Of a stretch of 10,517 nucleotides of DNA, positions 6,584 to 10,517 are shown one piece after another. Position 1 is the first letter of the stretch. The number at the start of each line of letters is the position of its first letter. A model generated the notes under the pieces. It was not told the DNA's origin, did no database searches, and was given only the letters and a program-made list of their open reading frames with translations. A program made the translations under genes and the position numbers. Source of the DNA: Rhodoferax sp. (GTDB lineage: Bacteria; Pseudomonadota; Gammaproteobacteria; Burkholderiales; Burkholderiaceae_C); NCBI GenBank assembly GCA_029865675.1, contig JARXAU010000132.1, positions 1 through 10,517 of the forward strand, in the 5' to 3' direction.

Positions 6584-6967
6584 TCAGGCAGCTTGCAGAA
6601 ACCGTGGCGCGCCTACGGCGTCGCCTTGGTAAAACTGGCTGTAGTGGCCCAGCAGCTTCTGTCCATGCGCAGCGTCTTGGTCAGCGCGCAGCACGGCGCT
6701 GCTAAATCCGCTGCGCTGCATTTGCAGCAGCTGGTCAATCAGCACGTCGCCCCGCGCCTGGATGTCACCGGTAAAACCCCGGCGGCGCAGCACATAGGCC
6801 TGGCTGAAGGCGCGGCCATCGGTGAACTTGGGAAAGTTCAGCGCAATGTGCGCAATACCGTCCAGCGCCACGGTTTGAGCGTCTGCGTCATTGGCCAGTG
6901 CGAGGGTGCTGCTGTCGTGCGCGTCTGCGTCGGGCAGGTCAGCGGCGGAAATCAGGGTCAGTGCCAT
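6584..6967 (-). CDS. DUF934 family protein, sulfur-assimilation associated
   Basis: A 127-residue protein of the DUF934 family, recognised by its core LNFPKFTDGRAFSQA followed by LRRRGFTGDIQARGDVLIDQL and a later GF-D segment. Such proteins are regularly encoded next to cysI and cysH in proteobacteria, but their biochemical role is unknown; a helper role in sulfite reduction is only inferred from location. No signal peptide, membrane segment or metal-binding Cys cluster is visible, so it is probably cytoplasmic. I chose the ATG at 6965-6967; a TTG at 6985 would add six residues. GGAG lies 12 bases before the ATG, a rather long spacing. The gene follows cysI after 36 bases and belongs to the same transcript. 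Confidence 0.88.
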   Translation of the reverse strand: MALTLISAADLPDADAHDSSTLALANDADAQTVALDGIAHIALNFPKFTDGRAFSQAYVLRRRGFTGDIQARGDVLIDQLLQMQRSGFSSAVLRADQDAAHGQKLLGHYSQFYQGDAVGAPRFLQAA

Positions 6968-7003
6968 GGGGTGGTGCGGCTCCAATAAGTGGGGTTTGAG
7001 CGC

Positions 7004-8791
7004 TCAGGCTGCTTCGCGTGCCGTCGCAAAGCGCGCGCTGTTGGCGGCGGTTTTGAAGGCGTCAAAGCCTACGCGCTGCAAGGTGTCGATGAAGTTTTCA
7101 CCGCCATCGCGCCGGTCTTTGTAAACGTCCAGCACGGCCTCAATCACGTCCACCACCTCGGCGGCGGCAAACGAGGGGCCTACCACCTTGCCCGCGCGGG
7201 CCGGGCCGCTCAGCTCCGAGCCATCTGAGCCGCCCAGTGTCACCTGGTACCACTCTTGGCCGTCCTTGTCCACGCCCAAGATGCCGATGTGGCCGCTGTG
7301 GTGGTGGCCGCAGGAGTTGATGCAGCCGCTGATGTGCAGATCAATCTCGCCCAGGTCAAATAGTTCGTCGAGGTCTTGGTAGCGCTCGGTAATGGCTGCC
7401 GCCAAGGGCAGCGAGCGGGCATTGGCCAGCGAGCAGTAGTCTCCGCCGGGGCAGGCAATCATGTCGCTGAGCAAGTGGATATTGGCGCGCGCCAGGCCTG
7501 CGGCTTTGGCGGCGTGCCACAGTTCAATCAGCTGGTCCACCCGCACCCAGGGCAAGACCAGGTTTTGGTCGTGGTTGACGCGCGCTTCGCCTGCTGAGAA
7601 GCGCTCGGCCAAGTCCGCACTGGTGCGCAACTGGTTAGCGGTGGCGTCGCCGGGCGCCTGGCCCAGGCGTTTGAAAGACAGGGTGACGGCGCGCAAGCCG
7701 GGGTTTTTGTGGCCGACCACGTTTTGCGCCAGCCAGCGGCCAAACTCGGGCGTGGCTTGCGCCAGGCTGCTCAGTGCATGTTCGGCGGCGCTTTGGGCGG
7801 CTGCGGACACTGCGTCCACGCTGGGCGCCACAAAGCAGGCGCTCACGCGGTCCAGCTCGGCTTGCGGAATGCTGTGCTTGGCGCCGTCGGCCAAGATGCG
7901 TTGGTATTCGGCTTCCACTTCGTCAAAATAGCGCTGGCCCTCAGCCTTGACCAAGATCTTGATGCGCGCTTTGTAGATGTTGTCCCGCCGGCCCCAGCGG
8001 TTGTAGACGCGCACCACGGCTTCAAGGTAATTGATGATCTGGTTCCATGGCAAGAAAGACCGCGCCTCTGACGCAATCACCGGCGTGCGCCCCATGCCGC
8101 CGCCCACCAGCACCTGAAAGCCCACCTCGCCCGCCGCATTGCGCAGTACGCGCAAGCCCACGTCGTGCCAGGCTATTGCCGCGCGGTCTTCCACCGAGCC
8201 GGTGATGGCAATCTTGAACTTGCGCGGCAGGTAGGCAAACTCGGGGTGCAGCGTGCTCCATTGGCGCAGCACTTCAGCGTAGGGCCGCGGGTCCACCGCC
8301 TCGTCGGTGGCAATGCCCGCGCGCTCGTCACTGGTGATGTTGCGAATACAGTTGCCGCTGGTCTGTATGCCGTGCAGGTTCACGCTGGCCAGCAAGTCCA
8401 TCACGTCGGCGCTTTTGTCCAGCGGAATCCAGTTGAACTGCACGTTGTGCCGGGTGGTGAAGTGGCCGTAGTTCGTGGTCAGCTTGGGCGCGGGGCCGTC
8501 GCCAATTTGGTCTTGCGTGCTTTGGGCGTGGGCCAGCAGCTCGGGGCTGGGGGTGTCAAAGTCTTGGGCGATCTGCGCCAGCACACGCAGTTGCGCGCTA
8601 TTGAGTTCGCCATAGGGCACGGCCACCCGCAGCATGGGTGCGTAGCGCTGCACATACCAGCCGTTTTGCAGGCGCAGGGGCCGAAACTCGTCGTCCCCCA
8701 GCGTGCCTGCCTGGTTGCGGGCGAGCTGGTCGCGGTACTGCGCGGCGCGGGCGTGAACAAACTGGCGGTCAAAGTCGGTGTATTGGTACAT
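7004..8791 (-). CDS. cysI: Sulfite reductase hemoprotein CysI (nitrite/sulfite reductase family)
   Basis: Six-electron reduction of sulfite to sulfide with siroheme and a [4Fe-4S] cluster, in the cytoplasm. It has 595 residues. Visible: an N-terminal ferrodoxin-like half-domain to about 100, the siroheme-binding region with TTNYGHFTTRHNVQFNW (105-121) and NCIRNITSDERAG (147-159), and the cluster cysteines Cys447 and Cys453 (ACPGGDYCSLA) with Cys490 and Cys494 (GCINSCGHHHSG); Cys494 is the expected bridging ligand to siroheme. Length and motifs are complete. No flavoprotein subunit (CysJ) is encoded in the window, so electrons probably come from another donor, such as the ferredoxin pair downstream. 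First gene of the minus-strand cluster. The ATG has no obvious Shine-Dalgarno sequence. A nitrite substrate cannot be excluded from sequence alone, but the cys neighbours make sulfite the likely one. Confidence 0.95.
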   Translation of the reverse strand: MYQYTDFDRQFVHARAAQYRDQLARNQAGTLGDDEFRPLRLQNGWYVQRYAPMLRVAVPYGELNSAQLRVLAQIAQDFDTPSPELLAHAQSTQDQIGDGPAPKLTTNYGHFTTRHNVQFNWIPLDKSADVMDLLASVNLHGIQTSGNCIRNITSDERAGIATDEAVDPRPYAEVLRQWSTLHPEFAYLPRKFKIAITGSVEDRAAIAWHDVGLRVLRNAAGEVGFQVLVGGGMGRTPVIASEARSFLPWNQIINYLEAVVRVYNRWGRRDNIYKARIKILVKAEGQRYFDEVEAEYQRILADGAKHSIPQAELDRVSACFVAPSVDAVSAAAQSAAEHALSSLAQATPEFGRWLAQNVVGHKNPGLRAVTLSFKRLGQAPGDATANQLRTSADLAERFSAGEARVNHDQNLVLPWVRVDQLIELWHAAKAAGLARANIHLLSDMIACPGGDYCSLANARSLPLAAAITERYQDLDELFDLGEIDLHISGCINSCGHHHSGHIGILGVDKDGQEWYQVTLGGSDGSELSGPARAGKVVGPSFAAAEVVDVIEAVLDVYKDRRDGGENFIDTLQRVGFDAFKTAANSARFATAREAA

Positions 8792-8882
8792 GCGGGGCGG
8801 GGTAAATCAGGGGCCAGAGGGCTTGCGCGGCGCTTGCGCGCGGCCTTGCCCATCCAAGGTGCGCCGACTGTAGATGCCGGTG

Positions 8883-8919
8883 CTTATATTGAAAACTACT
8901 TTTTTGCTATTTCTTTATG
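8883..8919 (-). promoter_or_regulatory. Candidate promoter/activator region of the cys cluster
   Basis: An isolated AT-rich island about 92-128 bases before the cysI ATG. On the minus strand it holds ATAAAGAAATAGC, a run of six As, and TATAAG (8883-8888) as possible -10 box. No good -35 lies 17 bases upstream, which is common for promoters needing an activator. Cys genes are commonly controlled by a LysR-type regulator (CysB family) binding AT-rich sites; that such a protein binds here is inference. Confidence 0.4.
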
Positions 8920-9158
8920 CCCAGCCACTCGGTTTGCATGTTGGGGTTGCCCGCCACCTACTTGCCTATACTTTCCAAAAGGACAGCCAAATCGATGCGT
9001 TTGACGCAACCCAGTGGAGTTTTTCTGGAAGACTGCAATTTGAGTTGCGCCCCTGTTTCGGCATTGGCTGCCCTGGCGTCATCATCCCTCTTCTGCGGGT
9101 TTTCTATATCCGCCAAGCTGTGGTCAAAGACCGCCCGCTTGCCCTGCAACCCTAAGCC

Positions 9159-9163
9159 AAAGG
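9159..9163 (+). promoter_or_regulatory. Ribosome binding site of the hydrolase gene
   Basis: AAAGG seven bases before the ATG at 9171, a good match and spacing that supports this start codon. Confidence 0.6.
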
Positions 9164-9170
9164 TAGTTTT

Positions 9171-10088
9171 ATGAAACCCCAACGCTATCGCGTCGCATCC
9201 CTTGCCACCCTGGCCACATTCATCGGCCTGGCGGTCTTTACGGCGACCACCGCCCACGCCAAACTGGTGCAAGCCATCATCAACGTACCCGTAAAAGTGA
9301 CCAACGTCTATGGCCAAGCAGTAGAGAAAGATGCGGTGGTCACCGTGTTTTATGAGGACACCACACCCCCACCGCGACCCATAGCGGTCATCAACCATGG
9401 CAGGTCGGTGAAGCCAGAGGAACGGGCAGCTTTCGGCCGCTCCACCTCCATCACCAACGCCCGCTGGTTTGCTGCCATGGGCTTCTTTGTGGTGGTGCCC
9501 ACCCGCCTAGGCTATGGTGTAACGGGCGGCGAAGACGTAGAAGACACCGGCGGCTGCAGAACCAAAAACTACCCGCCTGGCTACGAGGTAGCTGCAGTGC
9601 AAACCCTTCAAATACTGGCCCACGTGCGCGAGCGCACTGACGTGCTGCCAGACCGCACCCTGGTGCTGGGCCAATCGTTTGGCGGCACCACCGCCATTAC
9701 GGTAGCCGCCAAAAACCCGCCCGGCGTGCTGGCGACCATCAACTTTGCCGGCGGCGGCGGTGGCAACCCCGTGACCCAAGCGCAAGAGCCTTGCGCCCCG
9801 CACCGGCTTAAAGCCATGTTTGCCACCTATGGCGAAACCGCCCGCATACCGACCCTGTGGGTCTACACCGAAAACGACCAATGGATGGGCCCCAAATACC
9901 CACGCGAATGGTTTGACGCTTTTAAGGCCAAAGGCGGCGTGGGTCAGTTCGTGCTGTTTCCGCCCAATGGCAAAGACGGCCACGGCCTGTTTACCCAAGA
10001 CCCCAGCGTGTGGCGCCCCACGGCACTGGAGTTTTTACGCGCCAATGGTTACCCGGACTTGCAGCCTAAAGAGGATGAGAAGAAATAA
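9171..10088 (+). CDS. Secreted alpha/beta hydrolase (dienelactone hydrolase/esterase-like)
   Basis: A 305-residue predicted exported hydrolase of the alpha/beta-hydrolase fold; substrate unknown. The N terminus is a Sec-type signal peptide: Arg and Lys at 2-7, a hydrophobic stretch to about 26, then AHA at 28-30 as probable cleavage site, placing the enzyme in the periplasm or outside. The oxyanion-loop region is AVINHGRS (72-79), the nucleophile elbow is GQSFGG with Ser169, the acid is likely Asp236 (TENDQW), and the base His271 (KDGHGLF), so the triad is complete in sequence. Cys129 and Cys208 could form a disulfide. It is divergent from the cys cluster and alone on its strand up to 10241, with no evident link to sulfur metabolism. 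Family-level assignment is firm; an esterase or peptidase activity cannot be told apart by eye. Confidence 0.88.
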   Translation: MKPQRYRVASLATLATFIGLAVFTATTAHAKLVQAIINVPVKVTNVYGQAVEKDAVVTVFYEDTTPPPRPIAVINHGRSVKPEERAAFGRSTSITNARWFAAMGFFVVVPTRLGYGVTGGEDVEDTGGCRTKNYPPGYEVAAVQTLQILAHVRERTDVLPDRTLVLGQSFGGTTAITVAAKNPPGVLATINFAGGGGGNPVTQAQEPCAPHRLKAMFATYGETARIPTLWVYTENDQWMGPKYPREWFDAFKAKGGVGQFVLFPPNGKDGHGLFTQDPSVWRPTALEFLRANGYPDLQPKEDEKK

Positions 10089-10241
10089 GCAATTTGCAGC
10101 TTACTAGGCGATGACCGGCGCTACGGCGTTCTATGCTAAACAGGCTCCTGAAGTAATTCCCGGCAAGTCGAAAATAGGCATGCACAGGTACGCCACACTT
10201 TTTTGGGGTGTTAAAAAAGATAGCTCTTGGACGGCAGTAGC

Positions 10242-10517
10242 ATGAAAAAATTTATCGCACGAATCACTGTTTTAATCTTGGTTATTTCTATAACCGCTTG
10301 CGCCCAAGGCTCAGGTACGCCGCAATACACAAACAAATGGGGGCAGCAAGTAGTTTTTCATTCTTTTGAATTTGATGCACAGCGCGACACTAAAGATGTT
10401 GAAGTTTTAGACTATATGTATAAAACAGCGAATGAAAATATAGTGGGTAATCCTTGGGAGCGTCGACAGGAGGGACGATCAAATCAAACCACTGGTCAAA
10501 CAGGCGTAATGACCGTG
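10242..10517 (+). CDS. Putative lipoprotein of unknown function (3' end outside window)
   Basis: An open frame of 92 codons to the window edge without a stop. The product begins MKKFIARI, then a hydrophobic stretch (8-19) and the lipobox ITAC with Cys20, so lipid attachment at Cys20 is expected. Ala21 and Gln22 rather than Asp after the Cys suggest sorting to the outer membrane. The mature part is polar with aromatic residues (TNKWGQQVVFHSFEFD, NPWERR) and no domain I can name. The ribosome binding site before the ATG at 10242 is weak. Codon use is AT-rich (TTT, AAA, ATA, TTA), visibly unlike the GC-rich genes to its left, which may mean recent transfer. The 153 bases between it and the hydrolase gene show no clear terminator, only an A/T inverted repeat (CTTTTTT/AAAAAAG) near 10198-10219. 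Confidence 0.7.
   Translation, partial: MKKFIARITVLILVISITACAQGSGTPQYTNKWGQQVVFHSFEFDAQRDTKDVEVLDYMYKTANENIVGNPWERRQEGRSNQTTGQTGVMTV

Larger units (their letters stand above)
8792..9170. other. Divergent intergenic region between cysI and the hydrolase gene
   Basis: 379 bases with no confident gene. It should hold the promoters of the minus-strand cys cluster and the plus-strand hydrolase. An AT-rich block at 8883-8919 and a TATACT at 8967-8972 (+ strand, possible -10 box without a clear -35) are the main signals. Close to cysI the strand is very G/C-rich, with a directly repeated GCGCAAGC on the minus strand. A short + strand frame at 8995-9174 is discussed as a finding. Confidence 0.5.

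Noticed and set aside
8958..9398. Minus-strand frame of 146 codons across the hydrolase start
   Set aside because: It overlaps the signal peptide and start of a well-supported hydrolase gene and shows no known domain.
1..10517. CRISPR arrays, insertion sequences, phage or defence genes
   Set aside because: No regularly spaced repeats, transposase motifs or terminal inverted repeats were seen on either strand.

Overview
The window looks like chromosomal DNA of a betaproteobacterium, most likely a Burkholderiales member close to Comamonadaceae. The GC-rich codon use, the cysI-DUF934-cysH-cysD-cysN gene order and the protein signatures point that way; this is recognition from sequence only, and no genus can be fixed. 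Most of the window is ordinary core metabolism, and I see no clear previously undescribed system in it.

Left end (1-1784): the C-terminal two thirds of a catalase-peroxidase (katG, + strand) run in from the left edge. After a gap of about 270 bases comes a tRNA-Asn(GTT) on the minus strand with its own intrinsic terminator.

Centre (about 1878-8919): a minus-strand run of seven genes, read from high to low coordinates: cysI (sulfite reductase), a DUF934 gene, cysH (iron-sulfur APS reductase), cysD and cysN (the two ATP sulfurylase subunits), then fdxA (7Fe-8S ferredoxin) and a thioredoxin-reductase-like ferredoxin/flavodoxin-NADP+ reductase. Together they form an assimilatory sulfate reduction route. 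CysDN makes APS from sulfate, CysH reduces APS directly to sulfite (no APS kinase gene is present), and CysI reduces sulfite to sulfide. No flavoprotein subunit CysJ is present. The ferredoxin and its reductase sit 55 bases behind cysN, so they are a plausible electron supply for CysI. An AT-rich block near 8883-8919 is the likely promoter/activator region. A terminator-like hairpin lies inside the cluster just before cysH.

Right end (8792-10517): a 379-base spacer separates cysI from a divergent + strand gene for a secreted alpha/beta hydrolase with an intact Ser-Asp-His triad in sequence. After it, base composition turns visibly AT-rich, and a putative lipoprotein gene of unknown function starts and runs off the right edge.
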